In this document: in pieces, positions 7,728 through 18,121 of the stretch | How the letters are laid out: the number at the start of each line of letters is the position of its first letter | How positions within the stretch are numbered: position 1 is the first letter of the stretch | Assembly: GCA_028699915.1 (NCBI GenBank) | Contig: JAQVTR010000006.1 | Span: 1 to 58,954 of the forward strand | From: Fidelibacterota bacterium | GTDB lineage: Bacteria; Fidelibacterota; Fidelibacteria; Fidelibacterales; Fidelibacteraceae | Reading direction: 5' to 3' | DNA: 58,954 nt | Position numbers and translations under genes: made by a program | Notes under the pieces: generated by a model | Seen by the model: only the letters and a program-made list of their open reading frames with translations | The model's database searches: none | Told to the model about the DNA's origin: nothing

Positions 7728-10613
7728 ATGAAGAAAAGGTATATCCTTTTTATCTTGTCACTGCTGGCGTTTACCGGGGTTTATGCCGATATTGTCGGTT
7801 CGATCCGGGGTTCGGTCGAATCGGCCGAGACCGGCGAACCGCTGATGGGGGTCAATATTCTGGTCGAGGGCACCCGCACCGGGACTTTTACCGACAACAC
7901 CGGCTATTACAATATCATCAACCTGCCGGTCGGCGAATATACCGTCACTTATACGATGATTGGCTATAAAAAGGTCATTCAGCGGGGAGTCAGGATCATT
8001 CGCGACCAGTCGACTGTTATCAACGTCCGGATGGAGATCGAAGCTGTTCAGGGCGAGATCGTGGAGGTCGTTGCAGAGCGCCCTTCGGTCGAAAAAGATG
8101 TCGTCGGCCGCAAGGTCACCATGGAAACCGAACAGGTAATCAATCTGCCGGTCCGCGATATGACGGAGATCTACACGCTGCAGTCCGGTATTATTGAGAT
8201 CAAGACACCGGACCTGGGTATCCCCGGCTTTGAGGAACGCGGGATCGAACAGATCCACGTGCGCGGCGGACGTGCGAACGAAACCGGTTTTATGATCGAC
8301 GGCATGTATATTGAGAACCCCATCTACGGCGGAAAGGGGAAAGGCACGCGACTGAACCAGTTCGCCGTGGCGCAGGTGGACTTTCAGACCGGCTTTTTCA
8401 ATGCGGAATACGGGGACGCCATGTCCGGCATGATCAATACCGTGACCCGCACGGGGCCGGAAAAATGGACGGGCATGCTGCGTTATGAACGCAGCAATCT
8501 GGGACCCCTGTCCTCCCGCCAGGACCAGCTGCGCGATTACTCCAAGATCGCCGGTGGCTTCGGCGGTCCGCTGATCAGCAAGAACATCCGGCTCTGGACC
8601 AGCTTTGATCAGAGCAACCAGGCTTATGCGGTTTACAAATTTGACGATATCGTCTTTGATTTGGACAATCCCCTGAGCGACTATAATACCGACAATCACA
8701 TCAATCCCCTGGATACCATTGCCGGCTGGCGGGATTTTGGTTTCGACAACACCTTTGACATTTTTACCAAACTTACCTTTCTGCTTTCTCCCCGGATGCG
8801 CCTGAACCTTTCGCACTGGTATGTGAATTCCAATTATAAAGCCTTTGATCCGACCTATGTTTTCTTCGACCTTGGAAAAAACGAGGTGGAAAAAGTATCG
8901 AAGCGCTATACCTTGGAATGGCGGCATCAAATTAATGACAAAACCTATTACACGGTAAATTATTCCGATTTTTCCCAGCAGATGACCATGGGCGTCCGTA
9001 ATTACGATACGGACGGCGACGGATATCCGAACTGGGTGGAAGAACGTTACTGGGCGGATTTTTACGACAGCACCAAGGTTCCCTTATCGGAGAACGAGTT
9101 TGGCAGCAACGTTCCGCTTGAGTACGTTATGTCCGGCTCCGATACGCTCTGGCGCTACGGGGACCCCATGGACGAGTGGCTGGAACCGGATATGTACAAC
9201 ATGCCCTATGTTTACTATCCTTTCATCGACGAAGACATGATCATTAAATATCAGAACAGCCCGAACCTCTGGCAATATTACGGTGAATTCTACTACAGCG
9301 GCGCGGACCGCTATCACCATTTTACAAAATCGCATACCCGGGAACTCCGTCTGGACTTAACCTCACAGCTCAACCGCAACCACCAGATCAAATCGGGATT
9401 GGATTATAAAACCCACGACATTGTCTTTAATGAAACGCAGCTCCCCTGGCTGTCTACGCCCTACACGGAAAATTATCAGCGTAAACCGCAGGAATTTGCG
9501 GGATATATCGAAGACAAGATCGAGTATCCCTGGATGGTGATCAATGCCGGACTGCGTTTTGACGCTGCGAATTCCCGGGATTCCATGTGGGCCGATCCCC
9601 GCGTTCCGGACACCACGCTCTATCCGGTCGGCTGGGAATTCCTTTGGAGTCCGCGCCTGGGCTTTTCCCATGTGATCACGGAAAAATCGACCTTTACCTT
9701 CGGTTACGGGATCTATTATCAGAACCCCACTTACCGGGATATTTACAACAATATCGATAAACGTGACGAACTGGATGAGTTTTTCAATACACCGCTGCCG
9801 CTGGTCGGAAATCCCTCCGTCAGCGCGCAAAAGGTGACAAGCTACGAATTTGGTCTGAACACCGAAGTCCTGCGCGACTATGTGCTGGGTTTTGTCGGCT
9901 GGTCCAAAGATTACAGCAACATGAATTCCACTGAACAGGTGCGGGTGGGTTCGGTGACCTATACGACCTTTATCAATTATGATTACGGATCCTCGCGCGG
10001 GGTGGACCTGATCTTTGAAAAGCGCCGCGGACGTTTCTTTACCGGAAATATCCAGTACACCTATTCGGTGGCAAAAGGCAACCGTTCCGATCCCTGGGAA
10101 GGCTACCGGAATTCGGAGAATCCCCTGAACATGCCCAAGAACGAGGTTTTGCAGGACTATGACCGTACGCACGACTTTAGCGCGCAGATGACCTTCCGGG
10201 TTCCAAAAGGATACGGAATTCCGCTCGGAGGCTATTCCCTTTTCGAAAACACCCTGACAAACCTGACCCTGGTGGCGATCTCCGGCGCGCCCTATACGCC
10301 GATCCTGGCAAATGAACAGGCGGGTCCGCAGAACAGCGAACGCATGCCGGCCTATTACACCGCAAACCTGGCGTTCCGGAAGTATATCAATCTCTTCGGC
10401 AGCAGCCGTATGGTGCTGGGCCTGGTCTGCACAAACCTCTTCAACCGGAAAAACGCACTCTATGTTTATCCGCGTACCGGAGACCCGGAAAACCCGGGCG
10501 GCGTTGACCAAGGCTACATTTTGGACGGCATCCGCAGTTCTTCCTTTTACGACCGTCCCTGGTACTACGACGATTACCGCAGCCTGGATTTCTTTGTTGA
10601 AATCGAGTTTTAA
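7728..10613 (+). CDS. TonB-dependent receptor with carboxypeptidase-regulatory-like N-terminal domain
   Basis: This 961-residue protein has a signal peptide (cut near VYA-DIV). Residues about 22-110 form a CarboxypepD_reg-like domain (IVGSIRGSVESAETGEPL, then GVNILVEGT and DNTGYYNIINLPVGEYTV). A plug domain follows (about 117-230, with IHVRGGRANETGFMIDGMY and FNAEYGDAMSGMINTVTRTG). The remainder is a beta-barrel with TNLFNRKN near the end and a terminal Phe. SusC-like receptors in Bacteroidota have this N-terminal extension; no SusD-like partner is present here. Instead it is followed after 11 nt by a large secreted protein and then a PorV-like gene. The substrate cannot be read from sequence. 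Its start has an AAGGGGAT site. Confidence 0.9.
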   Translation: MKKRYILFILSLLAFTGVYADIVGSIRGSVESAETGEPLMGVNILVEGTRTGTFTDNTGYYNIINLPVGEYTVTYTMIGYKKVIQRGVRIIRDQSTVINVRMEIEAVQGEIVEVVAERPSVEKDVVGRKVTMETEQVINLPVRDMTEIYTLQSGIIEIKTPDLGIPGFEERGIEQIHVRGGRANETGFMIDGMYIENPIYGGKGKGTRLNQFAVAQVDFQTGFFNAEYGDAMSGMINTVTRTGPEKWTGMLRYERSNLGPLSSRQDQLRDYSKIAGGFGGPLISKNIRLWTSFDQSNQAYAVYKFDDIVFDLDNPLSDYNTDNHINPLDTIAGWRDFGFDNTFDIFTKLTFLLSPRMRLNLSHWYVNSNYKAFDPTYVFFDLGKNEVEKVSKRYTLEWRHQINDKTYYTVNYSDFSQQMTMGVRNYDTDGDGYPNWVEERYWADFYDSTKVPLSENEFGSNVPLEYVMSGSDTLWRYGDPMDEWLEPDMYNMPYVYYPFIDEDMIIKYQNSPNLWQYYGEFYYSGADRYHHFTKSHTRELRLDLTSQLNRNHQIKSGLDYKTHDIVFNETQLPWLSTPYTENYQRKPQEFAGYIEDKIEYPWMVINAGLRFDAANSRDSMWADPRVPDTTLYPVGWEFLWSPRLGFSHVITEKSTFTFGYGIYYQNPTYRDIYNNIDKRDELDEFFNTPLPLVGNPSVSAQKVTSYEFGLNTEVLRDYVLGFVGWSKDYSNMNSTEQVRVGSVTYTTFINYDYGSSRGVDLIFEKRRGRFFTGNIQYTYSVAKGNRSDPWEGYRNSENPLNMPKNEVLQDYDRTHDFSAQMTFRVPKGYGIPLGGYSLFENTLTNLTLVAISGAPYTPILANEQAGPQNSERMPAYYTANLAFRKYINLFGSSRMVLGLVCTNLFNRKNALYVYPRTGDPENPGGVDQGYILDGIRSSSFYDRPWYYDDYRSLDFFVEIEF

Positions 10614-10624
10614 GGAGTTATTTC

Positions 10625-13600
10625 ATGAAATATATTTATCGCATAGGATGTCTTTTCTTACCGGTGCTGCTTCTGGCAATTCCGCTGGAGTTCAAATACG
10701 GGAGCAGTTTTCGTAAGCCATCCGCAAATCCGGTTTACGAACGTGCCAAAAGCTATGCGGATCAGGGAAAGTTCAAGACCGCGATCCTGAATTACGGCAA
10801 CTTTATCGATCACTGGCAGGATGACGTTGCCGGAGCCTGGGGCGACTATCAGTACGTCGCCAATGTGTCCTTCATGCTGGGCGTGCCGGGAAAAGACAAA
10901 GAGGGGAATCCCTATCCTTGGGCCATGCGGCCGCATCCGGCAAACCCCGACCAGATCATCTACTGGGGACCGACGGTTTCCGAATCCTGGCTGGACCGCA
11001 CCAGCAACCAGATCAATACCGACTGGGACGTTGTAATCGGCTCCAAAGGGAAAACCTATTCCGGCGATATAACGGCCGGGGATTATGCGGGCGGTGTCTG
11101 GACCGACGAGAACGACACCTGGCCGCTGCTGGCAACCTCGATCGCGCCGGAATCCTGGCCGCTGCGTGAAGATGAACTTGGCGAAGAAGAACGCTACTGG
11201 CCGGGCTGGTTTGCCACCGATACCGATCCTTCTTCTCCGACCTATCTGAAGACCGTTGACGGGCGCTTTACCTCGGATGTGGATGTGTATCTGGAATTCG
11301 ATGACGCCTATGCCGATCGCGAACCCGTTTCAAAACTTACCGGCTATCCTACCGGCAGCCGCGTGTATGCCACTGTACACTCTTACGGACGTGCCTATGC
11401 GGAGGACATTCTTTTTGTTACCATGAAGGTCGTCAACGAAAGCGACAAATACGGGTTAAACGGCGGACTGGGTTACGACTATAAGAACGTCTATTTTGGA
11501 TTTTATTTTGATGCCGACATGTTCTCGGCCTTTTACGGCGGCGGTTACCGTCCCTGTAATACCAACGACGGGGATATGATGGGCTACAACAGCACCTACG
11601 ATTACGCCTTTATCTACGATTTTGACCAGAAAGAATGCAACGGAGCCTATGACGTTGATGCCTTTGTAGCCGTAAAGCTGCTGGATACGCCGCGCGCCAG
11701 CGATACCGTGTGGTTGAGTCCCACAAACTACGTTGCGCCCGGTGAGGAACTGGGCCTGACCGACTGGCACTGGTTTGATTGGTACAACCGCCCCGGCGTT
11801 ATTGACAAGGAAGGGTCCGGCGGGCCTTTTATCGGCGACGGATCAACCCCCGAATCGCCGAAAAAGGAACAGCTTATGTATCAGCTGATGTCCGGCGATA
11901 CGACAGGGCTCAGCGATAAGGAAGACGATTGGTTCTTTCACACCAACAACAGCGGCGTTCTCAATCCGCATTTTGACAGCATGGAAGGTCTGATGACGCA
12001 ATTTCCAGACGGACTGGACTGTGTCTGCATGATGTCTTCCGGACCTTTTACCTTTAATGTCGGCGATACCGCCATGTTCTCCTTTGCCGTGATCATGGGC
12101 GAAGACATCCCGGATCTGAACCGCAACGCCAATATGGCGCAGATCATGTACGATCTGCGTTACCAGGGCTTTTCCGCTCCCACTGCTCCAACGGTTTCAG
12201 CCATTACCGAATGGGATGCTGAAAAAGAAAAAGCCTCGGTACGCCTGATGTGGGATGATGCGGCGGAAAGTTCAAGGGACATTGTGACCGGATATGCGGA
12301 CTTTGAAGGATACCGCATTTACAAATCCACGGATGGCGGTCAAACCTGGGGGAAACCGGTCTACGATGTCAACCAGACCCAGGTCGGCTATATCCCGCTG
12401 GCCCAATATGACCTGACGGAAACGGAGGACATCGCGCGTTACGGACGGGAAATCTCTGGTCCCGACCCCATGGCTCCCTGGTTCGATCTGGGAAGCAATA
12501 CCGGTCTCCAGCATGAGTATGTAGATTACGACGTGCAGATCGGGAAGGAATACACCTATTCGGTTACCGCCTACGATATCGGTATCGAACCCGGCTTTAC
12601 CGTGGATGTCTACAGCGAAGAAATTACGGATCCCGTTTCCGGGGCGAAGTATGAGGTCATTCGCTACGATACCACCTGGTCGCAAACCAACGTTAGCTCG
12701 CAATGGTCAACCTATGCGCTGGAAAGCCTGGAAAATCCCAAAGGTACCACGGTGCTTTCCCCGCAGTTCGTTAAAATTACTCCCTCCAAAACCCCGATCG
12801 ATATCAAAGGCCGCATCGATTTGATTCCGGGCCTCAGTACGGTAGGCAATACCGAGACCAAGATCCGGATCGCTGATCCTTCAAAAGTGAGCAATCACGA
12901 ATACAAGATCAGCATCAAGGCGAATCCGGCGACCGCCAACGGACCCTATATCCGCAATCCGCGTTATACCGTCGTGGATATGAGTGACGGCGATACGCTG
13001 ATCCGGGATCATACGAACAACGACCTGAATCCGAATATCCGGGATTATTATCGGCCGGTCTTTGACGGATTGCAGGTGATCTTTAATAATATTGAAAAAG
13101 CCGCATCCAGGGAAGTTGTGTGGAAATCCGGACAAAAGTACATCAAAGCCAACCCGCGTTCCAGCCTGCCGTATCCGCCGGCACAGGATTATGCGATCGT
13201 GTTCGGCGCGGCCGATGAAGTCCTGGACACGGCTTTATGGACCATGGCAAGGATTCCCCGGCCGGTACCCTTCAAGGGGATCAAAATTCCGGGCGGTGAG
13301 AATGTGACGCTCCTGATCCTGGAAGAAAGCATCAGCCGGGACGATACGCTCAACTACCGGGATGATCTTGCCTTTTATGAAACGGATGTTCCGGGCCGTC
13401 CCGGACTGACCATCCCGACATGGATGTTCGAATTCGACTGGGACACGCTGCTGCTGTCACCGAAAGGCTATCCTTTCACCCCGGGCGACACCCTGTTTTT
13501 CTATACATGGAAACCCCTGCAGCACGGCGACGAATACACCTTCAGTGCGGCGGATTACCGGCAGTCGCTAAGTCCGGAAGAAACGGATCTTGCTTCAATT

Positions 13601-13882
13601 AAGGTCGTGCCGAATCCCTATATGGTTTCGGCGCAGTGGGAGCAGAGCCAGTATACCCGAAAACTGCTGTTTACGAACCTGCCCACCCGCTGTACCATCA
13701 AGATATTTACGCTCACCGGAGAATATGTGAACAAGGTGGAACACAATAATTTCTACGACGATTCCGCCGCCTGGGACCTGACCACGATCAATCGCCAGGA
13801 AGTCGCTCCGGGACTTTATGTCTTTACAGTCGAACTGCCCGACGGCAGAAAGCACGTCGGCAAATTTGCCATTATACGATAA
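10625..13882 (+). CDS. Large secreted protein with PNPY-type C-terminal sorting domain (second cassette)
   Basis: This 1085-residue protein is the counterpart of 507-3827. It has a short signal peptide (YIYRIGCLFLPVLLLAI), a long N-terminal part that I cannot assign, and a fibronectin-III-like module at about 520-680 (DFEGYRIYKSTDGGQTW, EYTYSVTAYDIG). The last about 95 residues (from about 990) contain VVPNPYM, LPTRCTIKIFTLTGEYV and APGLYVFTVELPDG, again the PNPY variant of a T9SS-like domain. It starts 11 nt after the TonB receptor and ends 11 nt before a PorV-like gene, so the three should be translated from one mRNA. The likely place is the cell surface. It could be a capture protein for the receptor, but nothing in the sequence proves this. 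Confidence 0.8.
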   Translation: MKYIYRIGCLFLPVLLLAIPLEFKYGSSFRKPSANPVYERAKSYADQGKFKTAILNYGNFIDHWQDDVAGAWGDYQYVANVSFMLGVPGKDKEGNPYPWAMRPHPANPDQIIYWGPTVSESWLDRTSNQINTDWDVVIGSKGKTYSGDITAGDYAGGVWTDENDTWPLLATSIAPESWPLREDELGEEERYWPGWFATDTDPSSPTYLKTVDGRFTSDVDVYLEFDDAYADREPVSKLTGYPTGSRVYATVHSYGRAYAEDILFVTMKVVNESDKYGLNGGLGYDYKNVYFGFYFDADMFSAFYGGGYRPCNTNDGDMMGYNSTYDYAFIYDFDQKECNGAYDVDAFVAVKLLDTPRASDTVWLSPTNYVAPGEELGLTDWHWFDWYNRPGVIDKEGSGGPFIGDGSTPESPKKEQLMYQLMSGDTTGLSDKEDDWFFHTNNSGVLNPHFDSMEGLMTQFPDGLDCVCMMSSGPFTFNVGDTAMFSFAVIMGEDIPDLNRNANMAQIMYDLRYQGFSAPTAPTVSAITEWDAEKEKASVRLMWDDAAESSRDIVTGYADFEGYRIYKSTDGGQTWGKPVYDVNQTQVGYIPLAQYDLTETEDIARYGREISGPDPMAPWFDLGSNTGLQHEYVDYDVQIGKEYTYSVTAYDIGIEPGFTVDVYSEEITDPVSGAKYEVIRYDTTWSQTNVSSQWSTYALESLENPKGTTVLSPQFVKITPSKTPIDIKGRIDLIPGLSTVGNTETKIRIADPSKVSNHEYKISIKANPATANGPYIRNPRYTVVDMSDGDTLIRDHTNNDLNPNIRDYYRPVFDGLQVIFNNIEKAASREVVWKSGQKYIKANPRSSLPYPPAQDYAIVFGAADEVLDTALWTMARIPRPVPFKGIKIPGGENVTLLILEESISRDDTLNYRDDLAFYETDVPGRPGLTIPTWMFEFDWDTLLLSPKGYPFTPGDTLFFYTWKPLQHGDEYTFSAADYRQSLSPEETDLASIKVVPNPYMVSAQWEQSQYTRKLLFTNLPTRCTIKIFTLTGEYVNKVEHNNFYDDSAAWDLTTINRQEVAPGLYVFTVELPDGRKHVGKFAIIR

Positions 13883-13893
13883 GGAGAGCGCAA

Positions 13894-14940
13894 ATGTTAT
13901 TAATGCGGCGTTCATTAAAAATAGTACTGTTCCTTCTGGCCATTAACTTGCTTGCCGCCCAGACCCCGGAGATCCCCGAGGATATTTCCAAAGTCGCCAC
14001 CCGCGCAATGCAATTCCTGAAAATGGAAATCGGTGCGGAAGCGGCAGCCCTGGGAGGTGCGCGGGTTGCGGGTGTAAACGACCTTTCCGCGCTATACTGG
14101 AATCCCGCCGGACTTTCGCACTTAACACGCCAGTCATTCTACGGAACCTATACCGCGCTCTACGCCGGGATCCAACACGGATTCGTTGCCTACGGCACGC
14201 AGATCGGGCGTTCCGACTATTTCGGAGCCAGCATTACCTATCTGAACTCCGGAGAAATGGAAGTGACAACACTGGATTTTCCCGAAGGATCCGGTGAGTT
14301 TTTCAGCGTCAGCGACATTGCGATCGGCCTTTCCTATTCCCGCATGCTGACGGACCGTCTCAGCGTGGGGGCTACGGTTAAAATGGCGCATGAAAGCATC
14401 TGGCGCGAATCTGCCACGGCTTTTGCCTTCGATATCGGCTCGCAGTTCGATACCGGCATTAAGGGAATTCAGTTGGGAATGGCCATCACAAACTTTAGCA
14501 CCAAGGTGAAATTTGACGGTCCGGACCTGACCATCGATGTCGACACCGACCCAAGCTACAACGGGAATCCCGATACGGAAGCCCGCCTCAATACGCTGGA
14601 ATGGTCCTTGCCGCTGGTATTCCGCATGGGGATTATGCTCGATATCCTCGGTCCGAACAGCGAAATCCTAAAAAATCCCGTACACCGCCTGACCTGGTCG
14701 CTGGATGGCAACGATCCCATGGACCACTTCCTGCGTTTTAATACCGGACTGGAATATTCCTTCCGGGAGATGCTTGCCCTGCGGGCGGGATATCACTTTA
14801 ATTACGATCAGGCCGGTTTTTCCGCGGGTGTCGGTCTGGATCTTGATTTGAACAGTAAACCTTTGAATATTGATTACGCTTTTGTAAGTTACGGATTATT
14901 AGGATTCGTAAATCAGGTAAGTATCCAGGTTGGATTTTAA
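13894..14940 (+). CDS. PorV/PorQ family outer-membrane protein (second cassette)
   Basis: This 348-residue protein starts at ATG 13894, seven nt after AAGGAG; a second in-frame ATG at 13903 is less well placed. The signal peptide ends near LLAA-QTP, giving a possible N-terminal Gln. The family signature is AAALGGARVAGVNDLSALYW with NPAGL at residues 70-74, followed by barrel strands. The stretch LSVGATVKMAHES matches the equivalent region of 3863-4894 (INVGLTAKLIYES), so these two are closer to each other than to PorV at 42224. It may be a dedicated carrier or anchor for the secreted protein encoded just upstream, by analogy with PorV. Confidence 0.87.
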   Translation: MLLMRRSLKIVLFLLAINLLAAQTPEIPEDISKVATRAMQFLKMEIGAEAAALGGARVAGVNDLSALYWNPAGLSHLTRQSFYGTYTALYAGIQHGFVAYGTQIGRSDYFGASITYLNSGEMEVTTLDFPEGSGEFFSVSDIAIGLSYSRMLTDRLSVGATVKMAHESIWRESATAFAFDIGSQFDTGIKGIQLGMAITNFSTKVKFDGPDLTIDVDTDPSYNGNPDTEARLNTLEWSLPLVFRMGIMLDILGPNSEILKNPVHRLTWSLDGNDPMDHFLRFNTGLEYSFREMLALRAGYHFNYDQAGFSAGVGLDLDLNSKPLNIDYAFVSYGLLGFVNQVSIQVGF

Positions 14941-14974
14941 TAAAAAAACAAAAACTTGAGAAAGGAGAACACAC

Positions 14975-17869
14975 ATGAAACGTGTAGTTGCTTTGTTACT
15001 GATCGCCGCCGTCGCATTGTTTGCGGCCGTGGCGCCTCAAAGCGACACGACAGTCAAGTCTGGTGAACCCAGATCAACATTGCCGCAGGCTCAAATTAAA
15101 TCTGCGCCGATGATGATCGAGGAAATTTCCGTAGTGCAGAAACCCGAAACAGCAATGTTAAAGGCTCCTGTGCTGGCAGTTGACACCACGGCCGTAACGA
15201 TCGTGTACTTTGAAAATTTTGAAAACGGAGCACCGGGATGGACCCAGTTTGACGGGACTGCCCCGGATCCCCGGGGTGAATGGCATTTGCTGGATGTCTA
15301 CGGCACCGGCGATTCTCTGTGGTGGTGCGCCGATCTTGTTGAGGAAGGTTATATAAGCCACTGGCTGGTCGCGCTGGAAACCCCGGCGGTTGCCCTCAGC
15401 GGTCCGGACAGCATTATGACCTTTGATCTGGAGATCTACACCGAAGGTCCCGGCGGCGAACCTGCCGGTTATGACGGCTGGGACGGCGGTAACGTCCAGA
15501 TATCCACCGATGACGGTGCGAACTGGTCCGTTCTCCCGGTTTCCGGTGTTCCTTATAACAGCAGCAGCCTCTATTCCTTCGGTTATGAATTCGGCATGGG
15601 CCCCGGAATCCCCGGCTGGGCCGGCGTTCACGCGGGCGAGGTTACGGTCAACCTGGCTGAATACCTCGGCCAGACGGTAAAGATCCGCTTTGTCCTTGCT
15701 ACCGACCCTGCGTACGACGTTACGGACGACCCTTCTTTGTTGGGTATGTTCGTCGACAGTATTCATGTCGCCGGCAATGCGGAATTCAACGGCAGTATCA
15801 ACGACGGACTGGTCTCCTATGCGATCAATGCCGCGATGGGTGCCTACTGGACGGTCCACGAGACCACCGATTCCATTCCGTCACCGACACATATCGCAAG
15901 GAACTACGACGGCGATATGACCTATGCGGTTCTGCTGGAAGACTACTTTGTCTCTCCTTCGATCACCCTGCCGGATGAACCCGCCACGCTGATCTACTGC
16001 AATTTTGAATTCCGTCCGAGTTTTTATGACGAAACCGGCGAATTCCCCGATGTTGATTTCTGGCGCCTGGAAGTTTCTCCGGATGACGGAGTGACCTGGT
16101 ACGCCATTTCGAACCCGACCGGTGATCCGACCCTGCCGAACTACGTCTATAACCAGGGCTCCGAATTCTGGTACGATTTCCAGTGGGCCTACGGCGAACT
16201 CTGCGATCTTACACCCCATGCCGGGAAAACGGTCAAATTCCGTTTCTATTTCCATAGCGACGGCGATCTGCCTTCCGGTGACGGTCTGATGATCGATGAC
16301 TTTGTCGTCTATACCCAACCCGATCTTCCGGTCCCGATGAATGTTGCCGCGGAACTGAATGGCGACGGCAATGTCGTCATCAGCTGGGACAATATGGACG
16401 GCACCTATCAGATGCCGAAATCCTTTATGGCAACCACCCCGGCATCTGAAACTATCGGTGCCTACTACGGGCCGGCACAGACCTATTTCGGGAACGATTC
16501 CACTGTCGGTTTCGGTCTTGGCCAGAAATATTCAACCGGCGGTAAAGATATTACCTTTACCGATCTGGATTATGTGCTCTATAATTTGAACCCTTACAGC
16601 GACAGTGTCAGCATTGCGCTGTTCGGCATCGATTCGCTTGTCAACGTTCTGTACTGGAGCGACAATTTCGTTCCGGTGCTGAGCGCTTACGATGCCGTTG
16701 ACATCAGTGCCGAGGACATCACCTGGAACGGAGAATTCTGGGTCATGCTGTTCTGGGAAAGTTCGGCCAATTATCCCGCAACCTATCTTGATGACGGTAT
16801 GGGTGTAAAGATCTATTACCCGGGTGTTGGATTCTATAGCGATAACGCCTCTTCGGTACCTTTCGGGGCTACCGGCTACGGCGAAGTGACCTATTCCGGT
16901 CTGCAATACAATGTTTATCGCCGCGAAACCAGTAAAACCACCCTGGAATTAGTGGCCGAAAATCTGACGGCAAACAGCATTGTTGACGAAAACGCGACTG
17001 CGCTTGTTGAATATGAATACTATGTCGTTTGCGTTTCCGGCAACTTTGAAGGCCAGCTCAGCAATGGTGCAGCTATTTTTGTTACGCCGGCGGATGTTGA
17101 AGAAATTGCCCATGACGACGGCGAAATCGACGATATATTTGAACTTGGAATGGATACCGTTATTGTGGTCAAAGTTACCCCAAGCACCTATCCGGCAAAG
17201 CTTGAAGCACTCCGGTTCTTCGGCGCCTGGGAAGGCGATGCCTACAAGATCAAAATCTACGCCGACGACAACGGCATGCCCGGCGACAGCTGGCTGAAGA
17301 TCGAGCCGCCGGTAACCTGCATTGAAGGCTGGAACACCTTTAAACTGACCAATCCGATGACAGCTACCGGCAGCGGTGTTGTGCTTGAGGAAGGTCAGAG
17401 CGTCTGGATCGGCGTCAAAGGCGCCACAGCGGATTATCCCGCTTGGCTGGGACTCGATGCCAGCAGCACCTATTCGGGACTTGCAACCATGCAGGCTCCG
17501 AGCGGCGGCTGGACTTCCATCGTGCCCTACAAGGCAGGAAACCCCTTGATCCGCGCTTACTTTGATATCGATATCGACCTTACGGCAACGGATGAGATCG
17601 TTCCCGCCAAATATGCGCTGGAACAGAACTATCCGAACCCCTTCAATCCGGTTACGACCATTCGCTTCGAATTGAAAGAAGCCGGAATGACGATGATCGA
17701 GATCTTCGATATTACGGGACGCCATGTGCGCACACTGGTCAATACCAATATGGATGCCGGTGCCTACGATCTGAGATTTGACGCTTCCGCTCTCTCCAGC
17801 GGCGTCTACTTCTATCGTATGAAATCGGGTAATTTCACCGACATTAAGAAGATGTCGCTGCTGAAATAA
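14975..17869 (+). CDS. Multi-domain secreted protein with T9SS sorting domain
   Basis: This 964-residue protein has an AAAGGAG site and a signal peptide (MKRVVALLLIAAVALFAA). Residues about 70-265 and 275-450 look like two jelly-roll modules of the MAM/choice-of-anchor-J kind (FENFENGAPGW, VQISTDDGANW, LGQTVKIRFVLATD; then VDFWRLEVSPDDGVTWY and HAGKTVKFRFYFHSDGD). A fibronectin-III-like region (about 450-700) and another beta-sandwich (700-860) follow. The end (about 882-964) is a canonical sorting domain: YPNPFNPVTTIRFELKEAG, ITGRHVRTLV, SSGVYFYRM and the tail KKMSLLK. No catalytic motif was found; adhesion or carbohydrate binding is a reasonable guess only. It closes the export block and is followed by a terminator. 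Confidence 0.82.
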   Translation: MKRVVALLLIAAVALFAAVAPQSDTTVKSGEPRSTLPQAQIKSAPMMIEEISVVQKPETAMLKAPVLAVDTTAVTIVYFENFENGAPGWTQFDGTAPDPRGEWHLLDVYGTGDSLWWCADLVEEGYISHWLVALETPAVALSGPDSIMTFDLEIYTEGPGGEPAGYDGWDGGNVQISTDDGANWSVLPVSGVPYNSSSLYSFGYEFGMGPGIPGWAGVHAGEVTVNLAEYLGQTVKIRFVLATDPAYDVTDDPSLLGMFVDSIHVAGNAEFNGSINDGLVSYAINAAMGAYWTVHETTDSIPSPTHIARNYDGDMTYAVLLEDYFVSPSITLPDEPATLIYCNFEFRPSFYDETGEFPDVDFWRLEVSPDDGVTWYAISNPTGDPTLPNYVYNQGSEFWYDFQWAYGELCDLTPHAGKTVKFRFYFHSDGDLPSGDGLMIDDFVVYTQPDLPVPMNVAAELNGDGNVVISWDNMDGTYQMPKSFMATTPASETIGAYYGPAQTYFGNDSTVGFGLGQKYSTGGKDITFTDLDYVLYNLNPYSDSVSIALFGIDSLVNVLYWSDNFVPVLSAYDAVDISAEDITWNGEFWVMLFWESSANYPATYLDDGMGVKIYYPGVGFYSDNASSVPFGATGYGEVTYSGLQYNVYRRETSKTTLELVAENLTANSIVDENATALVEYEYYVVCVSGNFEGQLSNGAAIFVTPADVEEIAHDDGEIDDIFELGMDTVIVVKVTPSTYPAKLEALRFFGAWEGDAYKIKIYADDNGMPGDSWLKIEPPVTCIEGWNTFKLTNPMTATGSGVVLEEGQSVWIGVKGATADYPAWLGLDASSTYSGLATMQAPSGGWTSIVPYKAGNPLIRAYFDIDIDLTATDEIVPAKYALEQNYPNPFNPVTTIRFELKEAGMTMIEIFDITGRHVRTLVNTNMDAGAYDLRFDASALSSGVYFYRMKSGNFTDIKKMSLLK

Positions 17870-17887
17870 CATCCTGAAGATGAATAT

Positions 17888-17917
17888 AAAAAACCCTCCC
17901 TTTGCGGAGGGTTTTTT
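17888..17917. terminator. Bidirectional-looking Rho-independent terminator
   Basis: CCCTCC (17894-17899) pairs with GGAGGG (17906-17911), flanked by an A run (17888-17893) and a T run (17912-17917). It ends transcription after the multi-domain secreted protein. Confidence 0.85.
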
Positions 17918-18069
17918 ATAAAAAGGATTTTTAAGCAAAAAGCATTAAAAAGAAACAAGCATGCGACTAAGGAATATAAGGGTCATGGAAAGGTCTGCAA
18001 ATCCATCCCGAATTTTTGAGAAAAAGGGAAATTCCCGGGACGAAGTTGTAAATTCCGGGCTGTTTTAAC

Positions 18070-18098
18070 TTGGATTCGTAAAGGAAAATTAATATCCT
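18070..18098 (+). promoter_or_regulatory. Possible promoter for the subtilisin-like protease
   Basis: TTGGAT (18070-18075), a 17-bp spacer and TATCCT (18093-18098) give a weak sigma-70-like match. AAAGGA (18080-18085) and TCCTTT (18095-18100) form an inverted repeat across the same stretch. The rest of the 252-nt spacer 17870-18121 holds the terminator and nothing else I can identify. Confidence 0.3.
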
Positions 18099-18121
18099 TT
18101 ATACCTAAAAACGGGAATGCC

